Shown here piece by piece: positions 52,572-63,350 of a stretch of DNA of 64,000 nt. Positions within the stretch are counted from its first letter, which is position 1. Each line of letters opens with the position of its first letter. The notes under the pieces are model-generated. The model ran no database searches. It had not been told where the DNA came from and was given only the letters and a program-made list of their open reading frames with translations. This DNA is from Heloderma charlesbogerti (lineage: Eukaryota; Chordata; Lepidosauria; Squamata; Helodermatidae), in the NCBI GenBank assembly GCA_026122225.1, contig JANEZZ010000982.1, positions 987,501 through 1,051,500 on the forward strand, in the 5' to 3' direction. Position numbers and translations under genes: made by a program.

Positions 52572-52937
52572 CTCCTGATGATGTTCTTCATGCTGTGGCC
52601 AAACACATTCTTCCCAGCCTTTGTGAGGTGCAACCCATTCCCTGCTAACAGTCCATCTTCCAGGAAGTTTAGCCTGTGCTCCCAGAAACCAAATCTCTTG
52701 TGTTGGCACTACCTTCATAGTCACTCATTCACCTGGAGTATTTTTTTCCCCTTTCTATCCCACTTTTAACTACTGGAAGGATGGATAAGAAAACTATCTG
52801 GGCCCCAAAGTTCTTGAGTTTCCTTCCCAAAGCTTCAAAGTCTGATGTGATTTCTTTGGTGGTATCATTTGTTCAAAAATGGATGAGAAGAAAGGGATAC
52901 CTGTCAGTGGGCTTTATGAGTGTAGGCAACCTCTCAG

Positions 52938-53560
52938 TCACATCTCTAATCTGTCCTCCTGGGAGGCAGCATACCTGTGGTGAGTCCATGGGTCTTTGCA
53001 ACATACTTGGGTTTCAATCCCACACAGCAAGGAGTCTCCCACAACAACTTCTGTTCTCTTCTTCTTGTTGTAGGCCTTAGTTTCATCACCTCTGCTTGAC
53101 TGTCCTTCAGCCTCTTGCTCGCTCTCATGTGGGGTCCCCTGTAATTCTTCCTCTGCGGGCTGTCCTCCAGTCTCATCCTCAAGTACCTGGAAATGGTTCC
53201 ATAGTTCCACTGCTTCGATTGGTGTAGAGTGGCTTCTAGTTCTTCTGCTCCAAACAGTCACCCTTTTCCAAGGAGTATCCTCTACTTCATTTTTCCTCAC
53301 CTCAGCATTTTCCTTTTCTGCCTTAGCTTGCTGTTGCTCTTCTAGCTTCTGTACTTCACACTGCTGCTGTAGTTCCACCATTCTGTCTAAGAATTCTTCA
53401 TCTTCTCTTATTCCCTAGAGGGTTGCCACTCCAGTCTTCTTACTTTTTCTTCCAACAGTGTAATCAACTTGCACTTGTTGCATGTGTAGGCCATGTCGCA
53501 GGCAAGAAAACAAACATTGCACAGACCTTGCAGGTCACCACCACTGGAGAGGTGTGTTTT
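52938..53560 (-). pseudogene. CR1 ORF1 remnant
   Basis: 53560-53480 encodes a Cys-bearing start (VVTCKVCAMFVFLP). 53381-52938 has a coiled coil (ELQQQCEVQKLEEQQQAKAE) and VVVGDSLLCGIETQVC, the GDS block of the ORF1 esterase-like domain. The domain is cut and the frame ends at EDRLEM. Confidence 0.8.
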
Positions 53561-53856
53561 TTTTTCCTTCCATAGACTCTATTCCCTTTATGTTTCTAGC
53601 TTTCTGATTGTACGGAGATAGCCTGTGCTTTGTCCTCTATTCACTGGAGGTTAACAACAGAGTCCCACTGGTATGGAAGTGTGTGTTACAAGAAAAAGGA
53701 ACTTAAAAAATAGTTAGGGGCCTGCCCCTTGACCTCCCCTACCAAACCCCTGTTTGCTCTCCCTGTTTGCTCACTCTGATCGCTCGTGCTCTGGGATCTT
53801 GCTTGCTTGTATAGCCCCTAGACCAGCTGGAGCACCTTCCTTTGCTCTGCTCGGCT

Positions 53857-54093
53857 AGAGAGCCAGCGTGGTGTAGTGGCAAGAGTGTTGGACTGGGAGC
53901 TGGGAGATCCGGGTTCTAGTCCCCACTCGGCCATGGAAGCTCACTGGGTGACACTGGGCCAGTCACGGACTCTCAGCCCAACCCACCTCACAGGGTTGTT
54001 GCTGTGAGGATAAAATGGAGAGGAGGAGGAGGATAATGTAAGCTGCCTTGGGCTCCTTGCAAGCGGAAAAAAGGTGGGATACAAATGCAATAA

Positions 54094-54129
<36 letters not shown>

Positions 54130-54132
54130 GAG
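53857..54132 (+). mobile_element. Sauria-type tRNA SINE
   Basis: A tRNA-like head (GTGGTGTAGTGGCAAGAGTG as A box, GGGTTCTAGTCCCCACTC as B box) is followed by GGGTGACACTGGGCCAGTCA, CCTCACAGGGTTGTTGCTGT and GGTGGGATACAAATGCAAT, then (ATAG)n. The layout matches the Sauria SINE of squamates, the best lineage marker in the window. Confidence 0.9.
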
Positions 54133-54230
54133 ACAGGAAACAGACTGAAACTCCCCACCCACACAGCTGCTGGGAGTACTCAGGCCACACCCCTTCAATC
54201 CAATTGGAGCTCTCAGGAGCACATGTGCTG

Positions 54231-54320
54231 TAGTTCCACCATTCTGTCTAAGAATTCTTCATCTTCCCTTATTCCCTGGAGGGTTGCCACTCCAGTCTTC
54301 TTACTTTTTCTTCCAACAGA
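54231..54320. repeat. 90-bp direct duplication of CR1 ORF1 sequence
   Basis: TGTAGTTCCACCATTCTGTC to TTACTTTTTCTTCCAACAG is nearly identical to 53372-53458. It lies just outside the CR1 5' region, about 860 bp away. Confidence 0.8.
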
Positions 54321-54948
54321 CTCAGAATGGAAAGTCCCCTGGGCTTTAAGTTTCTTATTAATGTCACTCAATTATTTATGGGCAGGAGGAGAGTAAAGTG
54401 GTTATTTACTGTTTAACACCTTAATTCTGTAAATAAGAAATATTTCTCTGCTTTTCAAAATCCTGCGCCTATGGCTCACGGCTACCAAAGGGTAAAAGTG
54501 ATAAAGAGAATAATATATGTCGGAATAAGAAGCCAATGTGTGTCCTCACATTTACAAAAGCGAAGGTGCTGGACCTGAGCTAAAAGTCCCGGTGGCAGTG
54601 CTACTGTGTGTGTGGTGGAAGGTATTGCCTGCTGTGGGAAAGGCCGAATAAAAAAGATATTCACACTGGTAAATAGGCAGGAACGCCACATGCATACACA
54701 CACATGCTGTGGTGGGGGAAGCCCAGGATCACTGGGGTGGGGGCAGGGCAGGGGCTTTAACTCCCTCCATCCCAGAAATCCTGCCTACGTTTTCTGGGGT
54801 GGATGTGGGAGAGCTTTTAAACTTGCCTCACCCCAGTGGTCCTGTCTCACATTGCTGTGGTGGGTGAGGAGGCTGCTTCCGGGCCACTAATGGAGGAGGA
54901 GGCCCCGCACCCGCAGTCTGGATCACTGCTTCTCTACTGCTAATGGCT
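54321..54948. other. Interval without gene
   Basis: Mostly unique. G-rich TGGGGTGGGGG/CCCCAGTG blocks at 54700-54860. No gene is seen. Confidence 0.35.
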
Positions 54949-54949
54949 A

Positions 54950-55043
54950 GGGATGTCGCGGGAGTCCAAGAGGGGGGCAGAGTCCAGCAGACCCCCCCCC
55001 AACCCCCACTTCCCAGACTGCCGTCCTCATGTACTATTGTAAT
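54950..55043. mobile_element. hAT-like left end, family C
   Basis: TAGGGATGTCGCGGGAGTCC, then GGGGGCAGAGTCCAGCAGAC, related to 20763 and to the right end of 32812-33216. Truncated before 55043. Confidence 0.5.
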
Positions 55044-55057
55044 TGATGAATTGGTAT

Positions 55058-55128
55058 TGTTGTTGTTGTTCAGTCGTGTCCGACTCTTCGTGACCCCATG
55101 GACCATAGCACGCCAGGCCTTCCTGTCC
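55058..55128 (-). mobile_element. 71-bp BovB 3' end with 14-bp target duplication
   Basis: Minus-strand GGACAGGAAGGCCTGGCGTG, GTCCATGGGGTCACGAAGAG, ending GACTGAACAACAACAACA is the extreme 3' end of BovB. It is flanked by TGATGAATTGGTAT at 55044-55057 and 55129-55142, an exact duplication, as produced by target-primed reverse transcription. Confidence 0.93.
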
Positions 55129-55449
55129 TGATGAATTGGTATACTTCCTTGTTTTTGCCTTGTTGTTGTAATGCAAAAACATGTTTGCACGTTCTGTAGA
55201 CAAGTGGCGTAGAAATTAAGTGATGATGATGATGAATGGGGGGGAAGCTGCACAAAAGCCAGAAAATACCACAAATGATTCATGGTTGGGTTAAAGGGGG
55301 TGGGGCTCAGGGGAGAGGGTGGGGCCTTCTGGGCACCCCTGGAGGGACAGATTGGGACCCCTGAAAGGGTTGGATTTGGGCCCAGGCCTTAGGTTCTGCA
55401 ACTCTGTGCTCTAGCAATAATGATAAATTAAACTTACACCAAAAGAACT

Positions 55450-55785
55450 TCCCCTGGACTGCAAGGAGGTCAAATCAGTCCATCCGAAAGGAAATCAACC
55501 CTGAGCGCTCATTGGAAGGACAGATACTGAAGCTGAAGCTCAAATATTTTGGCCACCTAATGTGAAGAGAAAACTCTCTGGAAAAGACCCTGATGCTGGG
55601 AAAGATTGAAGGCAAAAGGAGAAGGGGACGGCAGAGGATGAGATGGTTAGATAGCATCACCGATGCAATGAATATGGACTTGAGCACGCTCCGGGAGAGA
55701 GCACAGGACAGGAAGGCCTGGCGTGCTATGGTCCATGGGGTCACGAAGAGTTGGACACGACTGAACGACTGAACAACAACAAGTG
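55450..55785 (+). mobile_element. RTE-BovB LINE 3' end
   Basis: LKLKLKYFGHLM, a stop, RENSLEKTLMLGKIEG and RRGRQRMRWLDSITDAMNMD, ending CGACTGAACAACAAC. About 95% alike to 29530-29822 by eye over the shared part. 5'-truncated. Confidence 0.9.
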
Positions 55786-56141
55786 TTTGGCTCCATAATT
55801 CTCCAATACAGAATGCTCATGTAAAGGATGTGTCATTCAATTGTTAGGAACCTAGAGCCTTCTTTACTCATATATATACACTTTTTTCCACATCGATGTT
55901 GTGCTATATAATAATGTAATGAAAGGCCAAACAATATTGCTGCAACTATGGGGAAAAGGGGGGATAACAGCAAGACAATGTCAACAAATGTCTGCATAGA
56001 TGACGCTGTGATTGGAGGAAAGGCAAAAAACTGTGGATGGAAGTCTATATGTTGTGAATGGCATTTCCATACTATGTGAATAAAGGCAAAATGATGTGAA
56101 GGCAATATATGCAGAACACTTTGGATGGAATACACACACAC

Positions 56142-56263
56142 GGCAGGCTTTCTATGCAGACTATATAGATAGATAGATAGGTAGATAGATATAGATATAG
56201 ATATAGATATAGATATAGATATAGATATAGATATAGATATAGATTCTGCATAGAAAGCCTGCC
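56142..56263. repeat. Hairpin with microsatellite loop
   Basis: 19-nt perfect arms GGCAGGCTTTCTATGCAGA (56142-56160) and TCTGCATAGAAAGCCTGCC (56245-56263) enclose (ATAG)n/(ATAGAT)n. Confidence 0.9.
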
Positions 56264-56269
56264 ATGTAA

Positions 56270-56690
56270 AGGAGCTACACTACTTCCCATTCTAAGTGGT
56301 GATGGGTTGTTGTTTTGTTATCTTACGTCCTTCTCTTTTGTTGTGCTTACCAAGTACCTAGAATTCTAACACTTAAAAAAAGAAAACAAACGAACAAATG
56401 CATCTGCAGTTGAACTCCAGAAAGATTACCCTGCATGGTAACTTGTGGGGAGAGGGAAATTAGATATGTGTTTAGTTATTTTAGTTTTTCTTTAAGAGAT
56501 GCATATGCCTCCCTTCAATAACTTCCCAGGGAGACTTACAAAAAGTTGAAATTCCCATAAAACAAAATTAAATAAAAACACAAATGCAAGTAATGAAGCC
56601 CACACAGAGTTTTTCAAAAGCTCAGAGGGAGAATTTTAGCTGGAGGGATAGCATTGGGAAAAGGGCTTAACTCCCTGCTGGCTGTTACAT
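56270..56690. other. Interval without gene
   Basis: No gene; 56480-56680 resembles a short LINE-like tail (ACTTACAAAAAGTTGAAATTC), weakly. Confidence 0.3.
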
Positions 56691-56691
56691 A

Positions 56692-57860
56692 AGAACATAA
56701 GAGCTGTGCTGGATCAGACCAAGGGTCCATCTAGTCCAACATTCTGTTCCCACAGTGGCCAACCAGCTGCCCACAGGAAACCCACAAGCAGGACATGAGT
56801 GCAACAGCACCTTCCCACCCATGTTCCCCATCAACTGGTGTCATAGGCTTACTGCCTCTGATGTTGGAGCTAATTTCATTTTTTAACTATGCACTGTGTG
56901 AAGAAGTCCTTCCTTCTATCTGTCTTGTATCTTCTGCCATTCAACTTCATAGGATGACTCCCAGGCTGTAGTATTATGAAAAAGGGATAAAAACTTCTCC
57001 CTATCCACTTTCTTGACAGCAGGCATAATTTTTATACGTTTCCATCATGTCTGCCCTTACTTACCCTTTTTCTAAGCTAGACAGTCCCAAATATTTTAAT
57101 GTTTCCTCATGGGAGAATTGTTTCACCTTCTTGATAATTTGGTTGCCCTTTTCTGCACCTTTTCCAACTTTACAATATCCTTTTTTAGGGACAGTGACCA
57201 GAACTGTACATTGGTCACATCATAGATTGCATAAGGGCAGCATGATATTGGCAGGTTTATTCTTAGTTCTTTTCCTAATTACGCCTAATGTGGAGTTTGC
57301 CTTTTTTAGAGTGGCTGCACACTGAGCTGACATTTTTGTTGAGCTGTCCAACACAACCCAAGATCCCGGTCTTGGTCAGTCATCACCACTCAGATCCCAT
57401 CAGCGTATATGTGAAGCTGGGATTTTTGTCCCAACATGCATCATTTTGCACTTGCTTACATTGAACCACATTTGCCATTTAGATGCCCATTCTTCCAGTT
57501 TGGAGAGATCCTTTTGGAGCTCTTCACAATCCCCTTTTGTTTTAACCACACTAAATAAGTTGGTGTCATTGGCAAATTTGGCCACTTCACTGCTCACTCC
57601 TAATCCCAGATTATTTATGAACAAGTTAAAAAGTGCCAGTCCTAATACAGATCCTTGTGGGACTCCACTGTTTACATCCCTCCATTGCAAAAACATTATC
57701 ATTTATTCCTACTCTCTGCATTCCTTTCTTTGACCATAAGAGGACCCCTCTTCTTATCCCATGACTGCTAGGTTTACTAAGAATCTTTGGTGAGGGACTT
57801 TGTCAAAACAAAAGCCGTTTGGAAGTCCAAGTAAACTCCACTCAAAATTTTGAGTTTGTC
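56692..57860 (-). mobile_element. CR1-like LINE, second subfamily
   Basis: Minus-strand 57702-57400 encodes part of the reverse transcriptase: NSGVPQGSVLGLALFNLFIN and KFANDTNLFSVV, where FADD has become FAND, so the catalytic site is lost. ELQKDLSKLEEWASKWQMW follows. The 3' end closes at 56692 with TAAGAACATAAGAGCTGTGC (plus strand). Confidence 0.88.
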
Positions 57861-57942
57861 CATTCAGAATTGTCCCTCAGGCCTGGAACCCTGCAGGATT
57901 TCAGTTTGGGGGAACCAAAAGAAGGGAGAGCAGTCTTGAAGC

Positions 57943-58400
57943 AGCCTTAAAGTTTCCCATCAACAGATACCACCTGGACAGCAGACTGTGTCCCAGGACC
58001 TACTGGTTGTGCAGTGGCAATCTAGCCATTTGGGGGCAATCCAAAATGAGTGGAAATGCTAATTTCTGAAAGGACACAGATCAGCAGAGCTGGGAGAGGA
58101 GAGTACTGCTAACGAGTCCCATTCAGAAATTAGTGTTCCTGCTCATTCCCAGGGTTACTTTTATAACCACTCATTCCCCATTGTGCAAGCAGTAGGTCCC
58201 GCAAGCACAACAGAACCAGCAGAGACAGAGTGGCAGTACTGGATACTTCCCACTGTATTTCTATTTAAATTCTAATAATTATTTCTAAGTGTGGATCTAC
58301 ACATCTAAATTAGCATATATAAATGGTATGCAAATTGGTGTCCTCTTTGTTTCCTCTTTTTGCATGGTGCATCAGTGGCTACCCTAGACCAATATGAACA
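57943..58400. repeat. Dispersed repeat R1, longest copy
   Basis: GCCTTAAAGTTTCCCATCAA to GCATCAGTGGCTACCCTA. It includes all blocks found in other R1 copies, so it serves as the reference here. No coding sequence; class unknown. Confidence 0.55.
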
Positions 58401-58667
58401 AAAGTGTACTACAGTTCCATCAGTGCAAATATGTTTTGAAGATCACACCATGGTGTCACTTTCTATGCAATCGAGATGCTTGAAGGATTTGTTCTTTGTA
58501 AAGTCTAGTATGATCTGACCTCATTGGCACCTCCTGGGTCAATGTGTGGAGACTGTCATGACCCAGGATTGACAGCCTTTGGAGGCGGAGTCCTCAATCA
58601 ATAGCACCTCTAAGGAGTCTGACTCACTCCTCAGTCCTTCCGGAGTTGTGTCCCTAGATCTTGCAAC

Positions 58668-60095
58668 TAGGGATGTCTGCTGCTGGGAAATCTGGTTCTT
58701 TTTTTTTACTTAATAGAGTTCTGTGGCTTGTACAGTTTGAGTTGTGTTTGTGAGCGGAGCTCCAGGGTTTTCCCCAAACTGCAGGAAGCTTTTTGGGTGG
58801 ATTTCCCCCCCACAGGTTCCACAATTTGCACAAATTGCTCAGAATTTTGCACAGATTGTGGAACCTACCAAAAAAAAATCCACAAAATGCCTGAACTGGC
58901 CTGACTCAGTGCAGATCAAGTCAGGCAGCACAGTTGGAACTGAAACCAAGTCCAGGGGGGCTAAACCTAGGAAAACTCATTGAACTCCATCCCCCAAACT
59001 GCAACCCATCCACTCAACCCTGAAGAAGTATCTCTGCCATCATACTCTGAGGAGATGCCCGCAAACTCCTCTGAGGAGCAGGATGGCCTTGAGAAGTATT
59101 TCCCAACTAAGTTACCACAACTCCAAACCTCACCCCCTAGGATGTTTCCAGATAGAGGGCATTGTGCGCCTATTCCATACTTCCCTCCTTAAGAGATGTT
59201 TCTCTGGAAAGAAAAAAAGACAGCAGAAGCCGTGGGAAAACACAGGAAGTTTACGAATGAAAGATGACATCATCTGCACACACACACACACACACACACC
59301 CTGCATAAAATTCCAAGAATGAGGCAGGGCGTTTGTATGATAAAGACATCATCTGGAAGCCCAGATGATCATCATCTAGAAGAAGCCAGTGAATGTGTAA
59401 AAAGGCACCGACCATTTAAGATGGCCAGATTCGGCACTGGAGGGGTTGGCGTTTTCCGAGTGACTGTCTTGGCCGGACCATCAATCCTTAGCAGTTGCAC
59501 CAGACCAGCGCTGAGATAATTTGTCTCCTTATTGTAGCAACAGGATTGCTAGCTGTGGTTCTGAAGCCTAGCCACTGGTCTCTCGATCAGCACCACCAGC
59601 TCTGTCCAGAGTATTGGCCATGCCTCTGCTTCAGGTCAGCATGAGCTCCTAGCCTTGGTCTTCGCAGGCTCACTTATACCGTGGCCTTCCTCTGGCAGAA
59701 GAATGCCTCATGGAGTACATTGGATGATGGAATATGTTGTTCATAGATGGGGACTTGATGAACCACTGGCTTTCGCAGTTCCTGAATGTTCTGACAAAGT
59801 TCTTGGCTGAAATCACAGAAAAATGAGAGCAAAATGGTCGAAATATGCATTTAAATTCAGATTATTGTGCAGATTTGTAAAAGAATGCAAATGAATACAG
59901 AAATGGGACAAAATTGATGTATGGGTGAACGCATGCAGAAGTGACAGGGACCAGAAATAGACTGATTCGTCCATCCTTGCTACTCTTCTTAAGGCCTATC
60001 TGTGTATATGTATAAAACAACATACTACTATGGCTAGAGTTTAAACCCTGGAGAATCTCAATTCAGAATTTCTGTTTCTGTTTTTGCCAGTTTGT
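58668..60095. other. Interval without gene
   Basis: TAGGGATGTCTGCTGCTGGG at 58668 is an orphan hAT-like end. 59820-59990 ends GATTCGTCCATCCTTG, another hAT-like fragment. The (CA)n run lies at 59276-59298. Open frames at 58744-59519 have no domain I know. Confidence 0.35.
59276..59298. repeat. (CA)n microsatellite
   Basis: Eleven to twelve CA units. Confidence 0.95.
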
Positions 60096-60099
60096 AGTT

Positions 60100-60318
60100 C
60101 ACCCTTCAGATCATTTTGGCCTAGTGTTTCTGCACTGAGCTCACTTCTTCCTTGGCTAACAATAATGGCCTTTTTTTCACTAGCCTCACTGGTTCATTGC
60201 AGCACACATTAGACGGCACAAATAAAATGCTTCTCTTCTGCCAGCTAAAATGGAGGCAGGAGGCCAGATCCATTTAAAACCAAAAATGGATAATGGAGAG
60301 AGATATTTTTGTTTGGAG

Positions 60319-60367
<49 letters not shown>

Positions 60368-60690
60368 CTAATGACCCAATTGCTTTTCTATTCATTGTTT
60401 ATCTGCTGTGAATTCTATCAAATAGCTCTGCTGATAGCTATCCAATTGCTTTATTTATGCCGAATTGGCGCAAACAAACACAAATAAATGATACCACTTT
60501 TATGACACCCAGGTTTTTAACAGTGGCGGCAATGAGAGGAACAGAACGGCCAGGAACCCTCGGTATATACTGCTCATATCCAGCTTTTGCTCTGCACATC
60601 AACCCCCGTGCTTTCAAAATTTTACACATAATTATATATCCCTCTTCATAATGTTAAATTGTTATAGGCTCAATATGGCTCCTGTTCAAA
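60100..60690. promoter_or_regulatory. Unique block, possible conserved non-coding element
   Basis: Complex AT-rich sequence without repeat features apart from a (TA)n run. Contains AAAACCAAAAATGGATAATGG and AATTGGCGCAAACAAACAC. No coding frame. Function unproved. Confidence 0.2.
60320..60366. repeat. (TA)n microsatellite
   Basis: About 23 TA units inside the unique block. Confidence 0.95.
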
Positions 60691-61024
60691 TTGGCACATG
60701 ACATCTGCCACTCTTATCGCACCCTCTCCCTCCACCTATTAACAGGCTTCTTCTGATTTCACTGTTTTCCCTCAGAAGAACTGATAAGTTTCTGTGGCAC
60801 TTAACTTCTAGAATATTCTTGGTAGTTTCAGTATTAGGGCAGGATTGGGGTGGGGAGAGATTTCCGGGGGCCCAGTTAACACAGGAGGGCAAACCAGGGC
60901 TTTTTTTAATGGAAGGAGTGGTCCTGAAGGGGTGGGGCTGAAGGGGCGGGGGGCAATGATACTTTGTTGCCCAAAGGCCCACAGAAACCTTGACCCAGCC
61001 CTGTGCATTAGCATCTAAAGGGTC

Positions 61025-61027
<3 letters not shown>

Positions 61028-61059
<32 letters not shown>
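61028..61059. repeat. (TG)n microsatellite
   Basis: Sixteen TG units. Confidence 0.95.
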
Positions 61060-61061
<2 letters not shown>

Positions 61062-61615
61062 GGCTAGTAAGTAGTCTAAAATTGCATAACCACTGGGCAT
61101 GTTATGCGGGGCCTCATGAGCGTTGCCCCCAAATTTTGCATGAAGTGACATTTGAAGCAAACATAGAAGGTCAAAAAAATATGCACAAGTTCCAAGGGGA
61201 AATAAAGAAGCAGGATAAGATAAGCAAACATTTCATGATGGGGGGTTTTTACACACGTTTTGACTCGCTCCTGAAATTCTACCTCAATCAAACATTGAGA
61301 TGTATGTGAAAGGTTCAGAAGGGATTTAAAAGGAAGAATTTGGGTGGGTGGGTGCTGGGGTATGCATAACTCGGTTCAGAAGTACAGCCCCAATCCAGCA
61401 AGACCCTTGTATATACACACAGACTTTTAAGACACTCCCCTCACTCTTGCCACTATCTTTAATCAGAGGCAGGATTAGAGACAAATGCAAGGGCCTGGAC
61501 AAGCATGGTTACCAGGAAGTTTGAAAGGAAGGGCCTATGGAGGACCTTGGCTGGACATGAATAGTTTCACCAACTCTCAGCATGCCCTCAACATCAACAG
61601 TGGGCTAGTCATGGA

Positions 61616-61800
61616 TAGGAACATAGGATGCTGCCTTATACTGAATCAGACCATTGGTCCATCTAGCTCAGTATTGTTGACACCAACTGCCAATCGCTCT
61701 CCAGGGTTTCAGGCAGGAGTTTTTCCAGCCCTACCTGGAGATGCCGAGTTAGAACCTGGGACCTTTTGCACGCAAAGCATGTGCTCGACCAGTGAGCCAC
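61616..61800 (-). mobile_element. tRNA-Ala-derived SINE
   Basis: Same family and orientation as 20083-20255: TAGGAACATAGGATGCTGCC at the tail and, in reverse, GGTCCCAGGTTCTAACTC and TGGCTCACTGGTCGAGCAC at the tRNA-like head. Confidence 0.8.
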
Positions 61801-61804
61801 CAGT

Positions 61805-61925
61805 TTGACTTACATATGGCCAAAAGAAGAGGATACCAATTTGCATAAAAGTATCATATGCTAATTTATATGTCTAGATGCAAATGTAGAAATAATTACT
61901 GCAATTAAAATAGCAGGGAAGAATG
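61805..61925. repeat. Dispersed repeat R1, inverted piece
   Basis: AAGAGGATACCAATTTGCAT and TGCTAATTTATATGTCTAG are the reverse complement of 58290-58370. Confidence 0.5.
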
Positions 61926-62459
61926 TGACCAGGTGTCCTGTGTGCCCACTCAGTCTTCTCTCCAGGTGTTGCTAACCATTAGGGATGGATGGACACACCG
62001 CGCCCAGCTTTGCCAGGTGCTTGCCAAGCCGTCACGACCAACCGCCCCTCCTTGCAGGGCTGTGAGAGCTTCTAAATGGCCTGGCAAGCACCCAAGGAAG
62101 CTATGGGGCTGCCCGCCCTCACAGCAAGCTGCCATTGTGTGCAACAATGGTGGCTCCAGAACTTTTAAAATGTTGCATAACTGGTGGCTGTAAAGGTGCC
62201 ATTTCCCCAACATTAAAAATACGTATGTCCTGGAGCCTCCATTGCTGCACACAGTGGCAGCCGCTGGAGTCCCCATTGCCATCTGTTAAGCTGTTGTTCT
62301 CCCCTCCTTACAAGTAGGGGAGAACAAGGGGTTAAGGGTAACTCCTGCCTCCACTGCCTCCCAAGGCTTGCCAGAGACAAGCAACTATCCAGTGTAGGGC
62401 AGAAGCACGGAGGGGATCATTCGCTCCACACTTCTCCTGCCCTGCATTTGCAGCTAGAC
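61926..62459. other. Interval without gene; foldback traces
   Basis: 62130-62180 and 62215-62260 contain mirrored pieces (GCAACAATGGTGGCTCCAG and CTGGAGCCTCCATTGCTGC). The right end of a small foldback element is likely, but I could not fix boundaries. No gene. Confidence 0.4.
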
Positions 62460-62582
62460 TAGGGATGGGGGAGAATTTCTCCCCAAAACTTCGGGGGGCC
62501 GAGCGCCAATGCATTCGGACCCCCGAAATCGGCGGTGAGATTCTCCGCCACCCCCCGCCACCCCCCCCGAGATGGGACTTAC

Positions 62583-62689
62583 CTTTCACGAATGTCCCTC
62601 CCGGCGGCGGGTCCCGGCAGCGGTTCGTCAGGTCTTCGCCAGGGGCGGGGGCGGCAGCCGGTCTTTCAACCAGCTGCCGCCGCCGCCAT
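62583..62689 (-). other. PAL candidate first exon, 107 nt, one stop
   Basis: Minus-strand ATG at 62689 (GTAATGGCGGC). Length is 107 nt to AAAG|GTAAGT, but codon 8 is TGA where siblings have CGA, a simple CpG decay. Confidence 0.45.
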
Positions 62690-63133
62690 TACAAGGAAAG
62701 TTAAAAAAACACACACACACACCCGTGATAGGCTACGTAACAATTAACGTAGCCTATCACAGCTAGATCTCCAAAGTCAGCCGTGATAGGCTACGTAAAT
62801 CGTCACGTAGCCTATCACGGGTGACTTTGAAAAAAAAAGTGTACGCAAATGGCGGCCCCCATAGGGAGCCGCCATTTACGTTCCTTATTTGGTCCCTGTA
62901 GTCTATGTAAAGATTTACGTAGACTACAGGGACCAAATAAGGAACGCAAATGGCGGCTCCCTATGGGGTCGCCTTTTGCGTACGCGCTTTTTTTTTTTTT
63001 AAAGTCACCCGTGATAGGCTACGTGACGATTAACGTAGCCTATCACGGCTGACTTTGCAAATCTAGCCGTGATAGGCTACGTTAATCGTTACGTAGCCTA
63101 TCACAGGGGTGGTTTGTGTTTTTTTTTTCGCAG

Positions 63134-63307
63134 CCGGGTAGACGGGGCGCTTCTACCCGGCCTGACGTTCACCGGTGAGGGATGGGGCGCCTCCCGCCCG
63201 GCCTGAATTTCGCCTGGGCAAGGCGGGAAGCCTCCCCCCCCTCGCATGAACTTCGGGGGGAGAAGCGAAGCGCCTCCCCCTCACTGCGAAAAAAGCTGCG
63301 GGACAAG
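63134..63307 (+). other. PAL right-arm acceptor-to-donor stretch
   Basis: TTTTTTTTCGCAG precedes and AAG|GTAAGTCC follows. 174 nt because of an additional tandem unit. Confidence 0.3.
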
Positions 63308-63350
63308 GTAAGTCCCTTTCGTACATCCCTAAGCTAGACAACCAATTTCG

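Larger units (their letters stand above)
48899..54225 (-). mobile_element. CR1 LINE, long copy split by two PAL elements and a SINE
   Basis: Minus-strand order: 5' region (54225-53600, with a SINE at 53857-54132), ORF1 (53560-52940), PAL copy 12 (51734-52571), endonuclease (51700-50999), PAL copy 11 (49958-50865), linker (49955-49740), C-terminal reverse transcriptase (49731-49276), 3' end (to 48899). Most of the reverse transcriptase, including FADD, is deleted between 49740 and 49731. After removing insertions about 3.3 kb of CR1 remains. Confidence 0.88.
62460..63331. mobile_element. PAL foldback element, copy 13, exact duplication
   Basis: 872 bp between AGCTAGAC (62452-62459) and AGCTAGAC (63332-63339). 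Order: terminal hairpin, reverse donor at 62577-62582, exon-like stretch, hairpins beginning at 62723 and 62781, mirrored box 62842-62880, one inner hairpin GTCTATGTAAAGATTTACGTAGAC (62900-62923) within TTATTTGGTCCCTG...CAGGGACCAAATAA, mirrored box 62944-62982, hairpins beginning at 63008 and 63066, T-run with CGCAG, GC-rich arm, AAGGTAAGTCC, CATCCCTA. It has the simplest centre and serves as the reference layout. Confidence 0.95.

Noticed and set aside
52166..52578. Long proline/alanine-rich open frames on both strands
   Set aside because: They arise from a CCG-rich tract inside PAL copy 12, which lacks stops in all frames by composition.
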